From positions 44,758,458-44,822,457 of the forward strand of contig CM040126.1 in the NCBI GenBank assembly GCA_022559845.1: 64,000 nt of DNA. Reading direction: 5' to 3'. The position numbers were made by a program, and so were the translations under genes. The notes under the pieces were generated by a model, which did no database searches, had not been told where the DNA came from, and was given only the letters and a program-made list of their open reading frames with translations. How positions within the stretch are numbered: the stretch's first letter is position 1; every line of letters starts with the position of its first letter. Positions 33,218 to 44,634 of the stretch are shown one piece after another. Source of the DNA: Amorphophallus konjac (lineage: Eukaryota; Streptophyta; Magnoliopsida; Alismatales; Araceae).

Positions 33218-34831
33218 TGATGCGGGACGGGACCACGGACACGACAAGCTCGCGATCGTCCCTTAACGAGGGAAGCGTCGGATGTGCGCGGTTGAGAAAC
33301 CGGCAATGAGCTAGGGTGGTCGGCTCTCTTTTGCGCCCGGATCGGGTCACGGGACGGCTTCGCTCTCTCTCGCAGCAGTGATATTATAAATTGAAGGCGA
33401 GCTAGGTATCCCTACACATGCTCTCTAGCAGCGGCATATAAAGCATATAAAGAATTAAGCTAATGCCAAGTGTAAGGGTGAAGGCGATACCTCCACGCTC
33501 TCGGCGTGGCGAAGACGGCACCCGGCCGAAGTTCGTACTCCCGGGAACTTAGTACATTATGTTTACAGCAGTACAAATAAGCCCACTCCACGCAGGGAGG
33601 TAAAGGGCAACACAAGTGGGCCCGGGAGGACCAAGTTCGGGTTGACGGGCGGTTTCGGGCAATGCTTCGGCTTCACGCGTACTCGTGCTAGTGGGGGCCC
33701 ACGTGTTGACCGGAGGGGTCGTGTGGGGCCTGATGACTCCTCTATTGTGGAGACACTTGGGAAGCGTTCCCCTGGGATGGCGAGCTGCTGGAATGACCGC
33801 CGGACGCCGGGCGGCCCTTGGACGACGCTCGCCGGGAACTCGGCCACGAATCTGAAAATTCTGTTTGCAGACGCGCGACTTGGAGAAAACTGCTGCTGCG
33901 ATCAGCCCCGTCGTCGGAATGCGACGAGGTTGGCGCCGTTGGAAAGCTGACTCAGAATACCTCGACGTAGGGGTCTTGAAATTTTGAGCTTCAGAAGACG
34001 AAGGGAGGGATAGCAGGAATTCGGAGAAGAAGGTTCTGTCCTGAGTGGACAGAACACCGAAACCGTTGGCAACGACGCGTCGGCGGCGAGTCGATGGCGG
34101 CGGCGATCACCGGAGTTGCTTCAGATGCTGGAGGGGATCAAGGGGGAAGGGATTACACTCTAGAAAGGGGACTGGAGGTGGAGGAACCAGGGAGAGAGAG
34201 GGGAGGGGCTCAAGATCTAATTGGGGGCAAATGCCTTTTTTTCCTTCATTAATTCCTTCAATATGAAAAATACAACCTTATATAGGATGCCAACCAAACT
34301 CAACCTCAACCCTTAGATCTAGGGGTTTGGATTGAAGGGCTGGGATACAATGTGAATCACACATTTAATACATTAGTTTAATCTAATTTGACCATGCTTA
34401 TTCAACCTTGGACTAAAGCTATTCAAACACCACCTAACAAGCCTAATAAGGCCAAAAGAGGGGGCGCCCCATTCATGGGCCTCTCTTGGGCCTAGGCTGG
34501 TCCAAGGCAAGCCAACTCAACCCATTAACTCAAGTCTAGACTTGGGCCTTCCAAGTCTTGGTGGTCCATGAGAGGGAGTGGCCCAATTGGGCCTTAAATG
34601 ACTAATATGGTCCATAAGGGTGGCACTTGGTCCAATATGAACTAGGCTTTCTAATGGACTCTACTAAATGGCAATATAACCTTGGACTTGACATAACAAA
34701 TGGCCCATTGGCTTGATATAAGCCTTACAAGGAGCCCAAAAGAAAGAAAATACACAATTACAATCTCATACAAGCCATAACTCACAAATACACTTCACCC
34801 GTGTATGGAAATCGCCTTTGATGCCCCATCA
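33218..34831 (-). repeat. 5' LTR of the gag-only element
   Basis: Partner of 29,150-30,763. Differences seen by eye: G/A in GGGCRACAC, T/C in GACTCYTC and C/T in GCCCTYGG. Confidence 0.95.
34276..34286 (-). promoter_or_regulatory. TATA box in the 5' LTR of the gag-only element
   Basis: CCTATATAAGG on the minus strand, about 550 bp from the LTR start, with a second identical copy in the 3' LTR near 30,208. Confidence 0.55.
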
Positions 34832-34864
34832 TCTTAGCTCCCTCAGAACTGAAGGGGTGGGCCT

Positions 34865-34874
34865 CTATTTATAG
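34865..34874 (-). promoter_or_regulatory. TATA box of the putative Tat LTR
   Basis: CTATAAATAG on the minus strand, a consensus plant TATA box. The gag-only element inserted about 30-35 bp downstream of it, close to where transcription would start. Confidence 0.6.
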
Positions 34875-34887
34875 GGCTCCGGAGGGT

Positions 34888-35394
34888 GGAGGCGTCCAGG
34901 ACCCTATACACCTCCATCAGGGCCGAAGTAATATTTTATTCTATTTTTATTCATTTTTTTGAATATTTTAGTGGAGGCGTCCAGGGTCCCGGACGCCTCA
35001 ATAAGGTCCACCGAACTCCACCGAAAGCCGCACGCGGTTTGGCACAACGCGTGATTTTGTGAGCGGCGTCTCGTGATTCAGAAATGGGCGCGTCCAGCTG
35101 CCTGGACGCTTCCACAATTGGCTTTTTTCACACACGACAAACCGTCGGTCGGTGGACGGGGCCCGGTGGGCAAGTTGATGGAGGCGTCCAGAGTCCTGGA
35201 CGCCTCCAAAAAATTATATTTTTATTTTTGTTTTGTTTTATGCCAAAGCTGGCATTTTTGTATTTTTTATATTTGTTTTCATGGAGGCGTCCAGGGGCCT
35301 GGACGCCTCCATAAATATATATATTTTTTATGTATTTTTTTGTCTTAAAAAATAAATTAAAGTAATGGAGGCGTCCAGGGGCCTGGACGCCTCC
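34888..35394. repeat. palindrome array A: six copies of a 28-bp hairpin
   Basis: Copies start at 34888, 34973, 35086, 35180, 35283 and 35367. The best are GGAGGCGTCCAGG, a 2-nt centre, then CCTGGACGCCTCC: 13-bp arms with no mismatch. The first copy has a degenerate second arm. Spacers of about 55-85 bp are AT rich and differ from each other. The array is immediately upstream of the minus-strand TATA box. Confidence 0.95.
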
Positions 35395-36729
35395 ATTAAG
35401 ACCCTCCGGGTCCACTGAAAAGGCGTCGGCAGCTCCCCGGCGGGCACCCTTCCTGGTTCCGGAATTCTTTGGCGTGTCTGAATGGTGTTGATGCCATCCG
35501 AATGCTGCAACGAGACGATTCCGGATGCCAAAAAGGGCGGAAGAAGATTCAAGAAAAGGAAGCACTCAAGTGATTCAAAAATGCGTAAGCCGTCGCGGGG
35601 CGTCGTACAGTAATATGAGACTTTCTCAAGAGATGTCAGGAAAGGCGTGTCTACAGCTGCCCCGCCTGGGCGTCTGCTTTTCAAGGGAGTGACACGTAAT
35701 GGAAGGGTATCGAAGTGAAATAGAATGAAGTGGGATCGGACTGATAAGTTGATGCCAAGGTGTGATGAGACGCGCTTTTGACGTTACTGTTTGGAATCTT
35801 TCCTGAAGTTTCAATGAGGCGACCTTGAAGGAGGTCTTTCAAATTTTGACGATTTACTTGGACGGAGATCAAATAAGGGTGGGTGAGATGTGTGCTCAGG
35901 CAGGAAACAAAAAGAGACCAACTTCTCGGTGTGGAAGTACCTGGGTCATAAACTTGCAGGTTTCACCTTCGGTGAGTGGTTACCAGCCAATGTGGAAGTG
36001 TTGCGGCCAAGGTGGGTCAAACAAAGTTAAAAGTAAAGAAATATCTGAGAGTTTGTCCAAACAAGGGTTTCCTTTGGAAGAGTAGCGTAGGGCCGTTTCA
36101 AGGAAACTCAGTATTTCATTCGGAGTGGAATATCTCATATTTGTCGGAATTGAAACACATCGGCTTTCACAATCGAATCACTTGAATGATCTTCCGTCCT
36201 ATATGAATGCATGCTGGGTTTAAATAAAAATTTAAAACAAACTAAAATAGAAAATAGCCAAGGATAATATTGTCAACTTGTTAAGAATGGGTCAGGATAC
36301 CGATCCGCTGAGCCGACACTGGGCTGGGGCCCGTTTATCCGCACACCAACTCACTGAATGGAACCGTCGTCCCCATGCTATCACAAGTTAACGGCCTATC
36401 CGTTCAACCAAAATTCTTCCGGGATCATCACTGTTTTTGTTGAAGAGGAACTCAAATCTCAGATTCGTTCGGGCCGCGAGGTCCTTGACATGTTCTAGTA
36501 GCGTGGGTATCATATACTACGATGCATGACATGGTGGGACCAACCATTGAAAGGTGGGACAGGAGATAGGACAAAGACGTCCGTTAGTAAAACCTGCATA
36601 GGCCAGCATGGATTAATAACATCAGAAAGTAATAGAATCGTAACAGAATCGCACCACAATGGAAAGGAGATCTAGCCAAAATCCTGACACTGACCGTTGA
36701 TGTGACATGTTTAGTCCTATAGTGATCTT
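35395..36729. other. no gene recognised
   Basis: Mixed-composition sequence between the hairpin array and the DUF7745-like gene. Short open frames on both strands have no family features. It may include the LTR start and the untranslated 3' part of the Tat element. Confidence 0.5.
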
Positions 36730-36770
36730 CCTTCCTATAAGAACTCCCCTTAGGCTAGTTCATTCAAATG

Positions 36771-38200
36771 CACCAAGGTGGGTTTTGGAAGCTCAGGAGA
36801 GGAAGGAGAGGAGATTCTAGAGATCTCAGGATGGAAGGAGAGTCTTCCCGTGTTATGAAGAGGAGCAGGCCTGGCAGCGAGATTCGGTGACTCTCCGACC
36901 TCGAGGGTCATCTCAACGGGATGATCATGTCGCATATGGTAAGCTGATTCATTTCAACTTTTCTCCTCTTGAACCTTCTTCTCACTTGCTCCCTTCCTCC
37001 TTCTTTCTTTTCCTTTTTCAGCCATATCCACTCTTCCCGGGCCCGAGGAAGTTTTCCAAATTGCCATGGCTTTCAAAGTTAACTTCCAACATATCCATCG
37101 GCATGAGGGCCATACTCTCGAAGTGGCATCTATAGGGGCTCCTTATTCACGCCAAACACAACGAGAAGATTCGTATGGACTGGGCGGCTATGGGCGCACT
37201 AGTGGAGATCTGGCATCTCCAGACCCACACTTTTATCTTCCCGACCTTCGAGGCGACCATCCTCCTCGAGAAGGTGGAACTTCTGCTCGGATTGAAGAAA
37301 TTCAAGAGTGACAGGAAGGTGAAGGCTATGCGGATGTTGACACGGGGGACTTCCGAAAGCGTCCTTGGAAGCTGCATGCCGCCCGACACAGCCCGAAAGG
37401 TTCGTACTCAAAAGGGAATTGATTTGCAAAAGCTCGCGGAATGGGTCATGGAGGCCCTGAGAGGGTTGCCAGACGATGACTATTTGGAGGGAATCATGAA
37501 AGGGTTCACCATTTGTCTGGCGGGTGCTCTCTTGTTTCCTTATACCGACAACATGGTGGAGGAAGACCAACTGAGTGCTATCTGTGGGATTTGGCGTGGA
37601 AAGAGGGTGGGACCCGCTATCCTTGCCTACCTGTATAGTGGCCTTACTGCCTCGAGCATGGGTAAGCCTCCTTTTGGTTGCGCACTTGTCCTGAATTGCT
37701 GGCTGGATTTGCATTTCAAGTTTGATCACTGTGAGGGAATGCCAACCGCTTTGAAGCTCTTCCAACAAAGCCCTCTTTATCACATAGCCGACGTGATAGG
37801 CTTTGGTGGCACCGTGGCGAACCGTGTTCCGTGGCTAAAAAGACGTGAAGACTGGCGGTCTCACTTTCGAACCGTGACACAAAGCTTCTTCTCTTGCGCA
37901 CCGACATGTTTACTTCTGCTTGAGCTCCTCATGAGGTCTTCTTGTGAAGTTGATCTCCAACTGATTGGTGCGACCGAGTTTGTCCTTTACAACGCGCATC
38001 GGTGCTGCCTCCAGATCGGCATTCCATGTCATTCGTTCCCACTACCGACTGGCACCGTTCTTTTGAAGAAGAGAGAGTTGGGCACTGAAGCGGATGCGAA
38101 GGAAGCGAAGGCCGTCAAAGCACCCTGGAAGACAAGTGTTGCGGGAAAGGCCTTAGCGCATGTGGGGGAAGAATGCGTTGAGGAGGGCTTATGTAACTGA
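36771..38200 (+). pseudogene. antisense gene 1 of the Tat element: DUF7745/PMD-like protein
   Basis: A candidate first exon begins with the ATG at 36,771, holds GESSRVMKRSRPGSE and LSDLEGH (about 36,834-36,911), and ends at a GTAAGC donor near 36,939. The second exon runs from the TTTTTCAG acceptor near 37,020 to TGA at 38,198. It is open except for one TAG at 37,133. Protein landmarks: MGALVEIWHLQTHTFIFPTF, FTICLAGALLFPYTDNMVEE, GPAILAYLYSGL and LNCWLDLHFKF, which match the order of the DUF7745 family, a relative of the plant mobile domain often found in or near retroelements. Its biochemical role is unknown. A Lys/Ala-rich tail ends the protein, and ATGGAATAAAAT lies near 38,260 as a possible polyadenylation signal. 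It runs antisense to the Tat pol. Confidence 0.65.
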
Positions 38201-38441
38201 ACTGGGGAAGTTAAGGCCTAAGGCGCCTAAGCCCCTGATGTAACTCGTCCTGCTTTCTGATGGAATAAAATCTAGAATTTGGATGTTTCGGACCCCCGTC
38301 CCCCTAATAATTATTTTTTTGTGATTTATTTTTCTTTGTGTTTTTTTTTATTTTTGTTACGCTTATCTGGAATGATTTTTCTTATTATTATTATTTTCTT
38401 TTTTTCTCTTTTTTCTTCTTTTTTTTTGAAATTTTTATTAT

Positions 38442-38728
38442 GGGGGCGTCCAGAGTCCTGGACGCCCCTAAGCTTTTATTTTTATTTTTAAAATTTTTAT
38501 TTTTGGGGGGTGTCCAGGGTCCTGGACGCCCCTAATTCTTTTATTTTTATTTTAAAATTTTTATTTTTTTGGGGGCGTCCAGGGTCTTGGACGCCCCTAC
38601 AATAATTTTTTTTTTTAATTTTTGGAATTTTTTGTTTGGGGGCGTCCAGCCGCCTGGACGCCCCTACTTTTTTTGATTTTTTTTTAAAAAAAGAAAAAAG
38701 TGGGTGCGTTCAGGCGCCTGGACGCCCC
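38442..38728. repeat. palindrome array B: five copies with GGGG/CCCC ends
   Basis: Copies at 38442, 38505, 38571, 38638 and 38702, of the form GGGGGCGTCCAGG, 2 nt, CCTGGACGCCCC with a few mismatches. They are regularly spaced at 63-67 bp, and the spacers are T/A runs. The last copy ends 18 bp before the TATA box of antisense gene 2. Confidence 0.95.
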
Positions 38729-38745
38729 AAAAAAGGGTGATTCCT

Positions 38746-38754
38746 TATATAAAG
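38746..38754 (+). promoter_or_regulatory. TATA box of antisense gene 2
   Basis: TATATAAAG, 81-89 bp upstream of the ATG at 38835 and directly downstream of palindrome array B. Start position and spacing fit a class II promoter. Confidence 0.6.
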
Positions 38755-39129
38755 GGGGGCCTCACCCCCCCCCTTCCACTTCTACTGTTCATTCTAATGA
38801 CTTGTTCACTCTAAACGACCTATTCCCAGTTCCAATGGAGCAAAGAGGCCCGAGCCAGGGTGGAGAGAAGCGGAAACGACGGGTTCGTCGTCCGAGGAGG
38901 TCGAGGGATCATGCAGAGGAGGTTGTCGCAAGAGAGGAGATCGCTGCAGAAGAGGAGATAGCCGTGGAAAAGGAGGCGCCTCCTTTGGCCGTGGAGGGCC
39001 CTGCGGGCGCTAGCGACACGGGAGAGGACGAGCACGATCCGGTAAGCCCCTTAGACTTCCATTCTATTGGTTCACTAGGTTAAACGGGCGGACAAGAGGC
39101 TGTGTGGAGAAGGCCGAGGAGTGGGGGAA

Positions 39130-39360
39130 GGAGGCGTCCAGGGGCCTGGACGCCTCCAAAAAATTTTATTTTTATTTTTATTATTTGTTTTTTTGGGTTA
39201 TTACGTAAATAAAATAAATAAATAAATATAAAATAAGGAGGCGTCCAGGGCGGTGGACGCCTCCACGATAATATATATTATTTATTCATTTTTGTTTTAA
39301 TTTTTGTTAAAAAAAGAAATAAAAAAATAGGAAGGAGACGTCCAGAAGGTTGGACGCCTC
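39130..39360. repeat. palindrome array C: three copies inside intron 1 of antisense gene 2
   Basis: Copies at 39130 (perfect 13-bp arms), 39237 and 39333, spaced 96-107 bp. All lie between the GTAAGC donor at 39042 and the acceptor at 39455. Confidence 0.95.
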
Positions 39361-40412
39361 TAAAAATATATATATAATAAATATTATGTACAGTGTTATT
39401 GTTTATTATTATCCATGATTCTGATGTGTTGCCCTGTTGGTTTTATGGTGTGCAGGGCGTGATGAAGGGCCGGATCAGCTGGTCTCTAGTGGTGGCAGCG
39501 TACCGTGGGCTGCCAGACTTCCAGAGGGCACGTGTGGACGCCATGGGCTTTGGAGCCTTCCTCAGGATCGAGCCCTTCCGGCTCGACCTTCCTCTTATCC
39601 AGGCATTGAGGGAGCGGTGGGATGCGCCGAGTCGAACGTTTCTGATGCCCTGGGGGCACATGGTGCCGACACTTGAAGACGTAGCTCGGATCACCGGGCT
39701 ATGAGTTGACGGAGAGGCGGTCAGCGGGGTCACCTACCCCGACTACCGAGAGAGTGCCCTGGACCTGCTGTGGTTAGAGACGAGCGTGACCGACAGAGAC
39801 AGCAGGGTAGTCGGTCGAGTGGAGATTATGGAGGCGCTCGGATTCGTCGACCCGCGCCAGCGGGTTAGCGAGACTAGAGCGAAGTTTCTGGCACGACTGG
39901 AGGGAGATGCCCGTGCAGCTTTCACCCAGGACTCGAGGGAGCGGGAGCTGGTGGACTAGACCTTCGGAGGTTTCTTTTCTTCTTCCTGGGCCACCTTCTG
40001 CTGGGGACGAAGGGGGATGGCATCCACTGCCGCTTCCTCAGGATCCTGGCGGACCTGGATAGAGTGGGACACTATGCGTGGGGAGCGGCTTTGCTTGCTC
40101 ATCTGATCGCCGATCTCTCCCAGACTTCGGAGAAGGAGACGACAGTCAGTGGCTTCGCACCTTTTCTCCAGGTAAATATTTTTTTATGCATTCTATCGTA
40201 GTTAAATATGTAATTATTTTACTAATGATGTATGATGGATGCAGGTGTGGAGCTATTACTATTTCCCGATGGGGAGGGCTAGGCATGGGAACAGGAGAGC
40301 CGTGTCTCTGGCGCGACGGTGGAGGCCGGTCGTGGTTACGGCACCCCACGGCTACCAGCTAGCGTCGCTTCGTCGGGAGCTGAGCGAGTATCCCGAGGCC
40401 ATGGTATGATGC

Positions 40413-40413
<1 letters not shown>

Positions 40414-40466
<53 letters not shown>
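40414..40466. repeat. (TA)n microsatellite in an intron of antisense gene 2
   Basis: About 26 TA units within the 122-bp intron 40,405-40,526. The homologous position in antisense gene 4 has no intron. Confidence 0.95.
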
Positions 40467-40469
<3 letters not shown>

Positions 40470-41539
40470 GTGTTTTTATACATGTGACAGAATGGCAACT
40501 AACATGATGTATGTATGGTGATGCAGGTGGTGTGGAGACCCTACCTGGGCATGGGCGACGCTGGCCAGCCTTGGGTTGTAGCAGGTCTTCCTCGTTTCGG
40601 GCGGGACGTGTGGGTCCATTGCCTGAACGAGATCGAGCCGCTGCGGCTCAGACTGGTTATGAGGACGTTGGGGCTAGCCCAGGAGTGGGTTGATGTAGAT
40701 GAGCTGGCCCGCATCGGGCGGAAGACCAAGGGGAAGGCGAAGATTGTGGACTAGCGTACGCGCTTCCCAGCACAGTACCAGGACTGGCAGTAAGGCGGGG
40801 CCCCAGTGGTGTCCCATGTACAGGACAACACTGATTACATGAGACAGTATCGAGCTACGTACGGGGACTGCCTCTCCCTCGGTGGTATGGCAAGGGTAAG
40901 TGTGAAATGAAAATGCTTCATTCTTCTATGTGTATATGCATGTGATACTAACTTATATGCCATGTAGGATGCTCGTGATGACATGATCGCCGACCTGCGG
41001 GCCCAGTTGGCAGACGCCAGGCGGCAGTTGGTGGCCATCTGACAGGAGTTGGAGATCCTGGTGAGTCTATGCAATGCATTTTTTGTGACCTGGATTTCGA
41101 TGCTTAGCCTCTGACTGTCATTTGCCCCGTGTTTCAGCGGGCCCACCAGGCAGCAGCAGCCGGGACGGCAGGTAGAGCGGGTTCCAGTTCGTGGGGCCCT
41201 CCCCCGGAGATCTCTGCCCTTCAGGAGCAGCTGACGTATGCAGTGGCTCGGGCTGAGGAGGCCGAGCGTGACCGCGAGGCTCGAGTGAGTGCTTGCTTGG
41301 CCCTGACCCTCTTCAAGCTGCTTTCCTTTTATCACTGCTCTCTTACGGTGCATGCGTGTTTGGACAGGTGGCCGAGATTCGGGAGGCCCTGGCCCATGCT
41401 GTTCGTGCCGAGCAGGAGCGCGATGCTCGGGTGGCGGAGCGTGATGCCCGGATTGTGGAGCTGGAGGAGGAGCGGCGACGGGAGGCTGAGGAGCTCCCTC
41501 ATGACGTGTTGGATCTACGGATTGCCCTCGAGCTGTCGA

Positions 41540-41690
41540 GGAGAGAGGTGATGAGAGAGAGAGAGGAGAGGGAGAGGGATAGGGAAAGCATAGAGAGAGA
41601 GAGAGGGAGAGGGATAGGGAGATCCTAGAGAGAGAGAGGGAGAGGGATAGGGAGATCATAGAGAAAGAGAGGGAGTACAGGAGGGCAGAG
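41540..41690 (+). repeat. GA-rich minisatellite in the coiled-coil exon
   Basis: Units of about 45 bp containing GAGAGAGAGAGGGAGAGGGATAGGGA are repeated about three times and encode alternating Arg/Glu residues. The repeats probably shift the frame: the upstream frame ends at 41,626, before the exon does. Confidence 0.8.
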
Positions 41691-41718
41691 CGACATCGAG
41701 ATTGGGACGAGAGGAGGG

Positions 41719-43512
41719 TGATAAGTGTCCATTTCTTATGATAATTCATTGCATGTACACCATTTTATGTGCATATAATTAGGTAATTATGCATATTTCA
41801 TAGTTAACCTCAACTCCGCATTTAAATTGGAGCTTTCACGTAAATTGATTAATTTGATTATCTTATTTAATAATAAATTAAAGTTGAGGGCCATGAGCAT
41901 TAATTCTCCATTGCATAATCATGAGCATTTGAGATTTATGTGCACATTGTGGTAATTTTTATGGACTAAAGTTCAATTATGTGTGTGTAGGACACCGAAG
42001 GCAATTACAAAAGAAGCCGGGGGCAAAATTGTCACCACTACTTTGACCAAGTCAAAAAGTACAAATTTTGGTTGGAGGGAAAAGAAAGTTCAAAATTTTG
42101 AATTCAAAGTTTGAAAAGAAGGAATTCAAAGTTCAAAGTTTGAAAAGGAGGAAAAGGACATTCAAAGTTTGAAATAAAGGAGAGACATGATGAGCCTTAG
42201 GAAATGGGGTGCCTAAAATCTAAGAAAGGGGGTGCCCACCTACTTTTACTCTTCCCCATGCATCATATTCCACTTGAATCTTAGCCATCCATCTCCTTTT
42301 GATATAATCTCCACCCTCTATCTACCCAACTTTCCCTATAAATAGCCCATGGTAAGGAGGAGAAGGGAGTTCTTCTTTTGGCAATTTTTTCTCTCCCTCT
42401 CCCTCTCACATTTTCTTACGCCGCCGAGTTCGCCCCCTTCCGTCCCTCTTCTCCTCTTGTGTCTTCATGAAAGTTCTTTGTTTTTAAGTCCTCTACAATT
42501 TCTTCTTCTGGATCATCTTCTAATTCCTTCTGGTTTTCAAGCTATTTTGTATTTTTTACTGTGCTGTCTGTTCATATGTGAAACAGTGTTTATCTCTGTT
42601 ATTCCTCTTATGTCGCCCCCTTCTAGTCATTTTCTGCTCCTACTGTCTTCATGAAAGTTCTTTGTTTTTAAGTGTTCTACAACTTCGTCTTCTGCACCAT
42701 CTTCTAATGCTCTCTGGTTTTTAAGATATTTCTCGTGTTTCAACTTGCTGTCCTGTCATTTCACTGTTCATCCGAGGTGCTAGTTTCTATTATTTCTCTA
42801 TTTTGAAGCTCTTCTGCCCTTCTTTTCTATCTGAGTTCTTCATCAAAGTTCTTCCTCTCTCCCTCCTCTTCAACGTCTTCTTCTTGGGAATCCCCTAATT
42901 CATCTTGGTTTCAAAGTTATTCACCCTCTAAAGGCGGCTTCAACGACGAAGGTGACTTCCTCCCGGCGTAGACGACATCTTCCGTGAGGTGGTTCGTGAT
43001 CCAAGGCTAAGAGAGGACGGTGCCGTCATCACCATTGCTGTTGCCATCTCCAAACTCTAGGCTCCTCTTGTTGTTATTATTTTTGTGTTATTTTACTTTA
43101 TTGTAACTTGTCACCTCTTTGTTGTAAGCTTGTCTTGTACTTCATGTACTCTTTCTTTTAAGTTAATGAAGAGAGTTGTTCTTTTGATCTAGTTCTTGAT
43201 ATTCTTCCCTCTCTACCTTCTTCTTCTATCTCTTCTTTTCACTTCATACAATTAATTTCTATAGCATAGGCGCATAATCATAGGTGTTTTTAATTAAATG
43301 TGTGGTTTGTTCTTCATTTCACTATTTTTTTTAAAACAAATCAACAAGTATTTTTTAAAGGACTCTAAATTTTTTAACTCTAAAAATCTCTTCTTCCCTG
43401 TGGATTCGACCCGTGCTTGCCATAGTACTACGTTCTCTTTTGATCATTTTGTGCGAGTTCGGATTTAAGATTGTTATACGCGTGTTTTAAACGACGAACT
43501 TTCGCGTGATCA
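41719..43512 (+). repeat. 5' LTR of the Athila element (1,794 bp)
   Basis: Begins TGATAAGTGTCC and ends CGCGTGATCA. A TATA box (CTATAAATAGC) lies at 42337-42345, and TTAATGAAGAGAG and other A/T-rich sequence near 43,165 may end the transcript. Confidence 0.95.
42337..42345 (+). promoter_or_regulatory. TATA box of the Athila 5' LTR
   Basis: TATAAATAG, 618 bp after the LTR start. The same box is kept in the 3' LTR near 52,153. Confidence 0.65.
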
Positions 43513-43517
43513 ATTTT

Positions 43518-43535
43518 TGGCGCCGTTGCCAGGGA
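43518..43535 (+). other. primer binding site, tRNA-Asp
   Basis: TGGCGCCGTTGCCAGGGA, one mismatch from the tRNA-Asp site typical of Athila and Tat elements, five bases after the LTR end. Confidence 0.95.
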
Positions 43536-44634
43536 AGAATGATGATTTTTGATTTAAGAACTTTATTTTCCTTGTGTATATAGTGTACTAATAAAGCTCT
43601 CTTTTCTTTTTTTTTACAGGTTAAAAAAAATTCAAAAAAAAAGAGGTAAGTTTGTATTTCTTTCTTTCATCTTTTGATTTTGTCATTTCATTTCAAAAAA
43701 AAAGAGAGAAGAACGAGGGATTGCGCATCAAGTAAGTTTCCAAACTTATTCGTCTCATTTTGTGTCATTTCCTTAACGTGCTTGTATATTATGGTTAGAT
43801 AGGTTCACTAAATAAAAAAAAACTCTTCACTTGAACTTAATAAAAATTCTCATTCTAAGAGTAGAAATTACACTTTCATGTTCTAAATCATGCATCATTT
43901 AGGATAGAAGCTCTTTTTCTTTATTGTCTAATTGTTGTTAATTACATTGTTGAAGATTGCGGGAGGCAAGGTGAGTACTCTAACTTTTCCAAAAGCATGC
44001 TCATGCATTTTCGTGCTTGCATAGAACCCCTTGTTTGAACTTGCTTTGTTACATATCATTTCAAAATATCTTAAGGGCAACACCCATAAGCAAGATAAGG
44101 TGGAGATTCCATCACCCTTCCTTAGCCCACAAATCATAATTCTCTTGCATCTTTGCATCACCTAGACCTCAAATAAAATTCAGTAGACATTGGTCCTAAG
44201 TTTACACTGTGGTTCTTGTGTTATTTGAGCTTACCTTCTTATGAAAATCGGTGCCTAAGGCAAGACGGTTGGACGGCAAACGCCTTAAGCGGGCTAGTGG
44301 TTTGGCATAATTAGGTCCCTACGAAAGTAGGGGGAACCTCCCACTGCCCCACCCATACCTGGCTGGTGGAAATATTGATGGTGAACTTAAGTTTCACTTT
44401 AGTCGTTTTGTGAAACCCAATTTGTAGGTCTAGGTCACATCTAGGGCAGTAAGTAATTTGTGTGATAACTTGTTTGTGTTTACATAAAAAAAATAAATAA
44501 AAATAAAAAAACAAAAATAAAAATAAAAAAATCTCATCTTCTCTCTCTTCGTCCTAGTTTGTATCAAAATCAAAAAAAAGAGAAAAAAATTAAAATAAAA
44601 AAAATTAAAATCACCTCTCTCTTTGTCCTAGTTC
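43536..44634 (+). other. Athila leader, no gene recognised
   Basis: Untranslated leader between the primer site and gag. It is rich in A and T runs and holds no family-like frame. Confidence 0.7.

Larger units (their letters stand above)
29150..34831 (-). mobile_element. complete non-autonomous gypsy element with gag only (TR-GAG type)
   Basis: Two 1,614-bp LTRs (29,150-30,763 and 33,218-34,831) with TGATG/CATCA ends, a TSD of TCTTA on both sides (29,145-29,149 and 34,832-34,836), a tRNA-Met primer site and a polypurine tract. The internal part is only 2,454 bp and carries a gag ORF but no protease, RT or integrase. By eye the LTRs differ at only three positions, all transitions. Mobilisation would depend on enzymes from an autonomous chromovirus. 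Confidence 0.95.
34832..35400 (-). mobile_element. U3 part of the putative Tat 3' LTR, with hairpin repeats
   Basis: Contains a canonical minus-strand TATA box and six 28-bp palindromes upstream of it. It continues on the far side of the gag-only element at 29,149. It lies on the 3' side of the minus-strand Tat pol and its antisense genes, the position expected of a 3' LTR. The LTR start was not located. Confidence 0.4.

Noticed and set aside
37199..37783. minus-strand 194-codon ORF
   Set aside because: Shadow of the DUF7745-like exon on the + strand.
34888..39360. CRISPR-like repeat array
   Set aside because: The repeated unit is 28 bp and spacing is regular in part, but the context is a plant retroelement, spacers are low-complexity AT runs of varied length, there is no leader or cas gene, and the arrays are split by genes.
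40835..41749. minus-strand 304-codon ORF
   Set aside because: It is the complement of GA-rich coiled-coil exons and introns of antisense gene 2; the Ser/Leu repeats come from the GA minisatellite.
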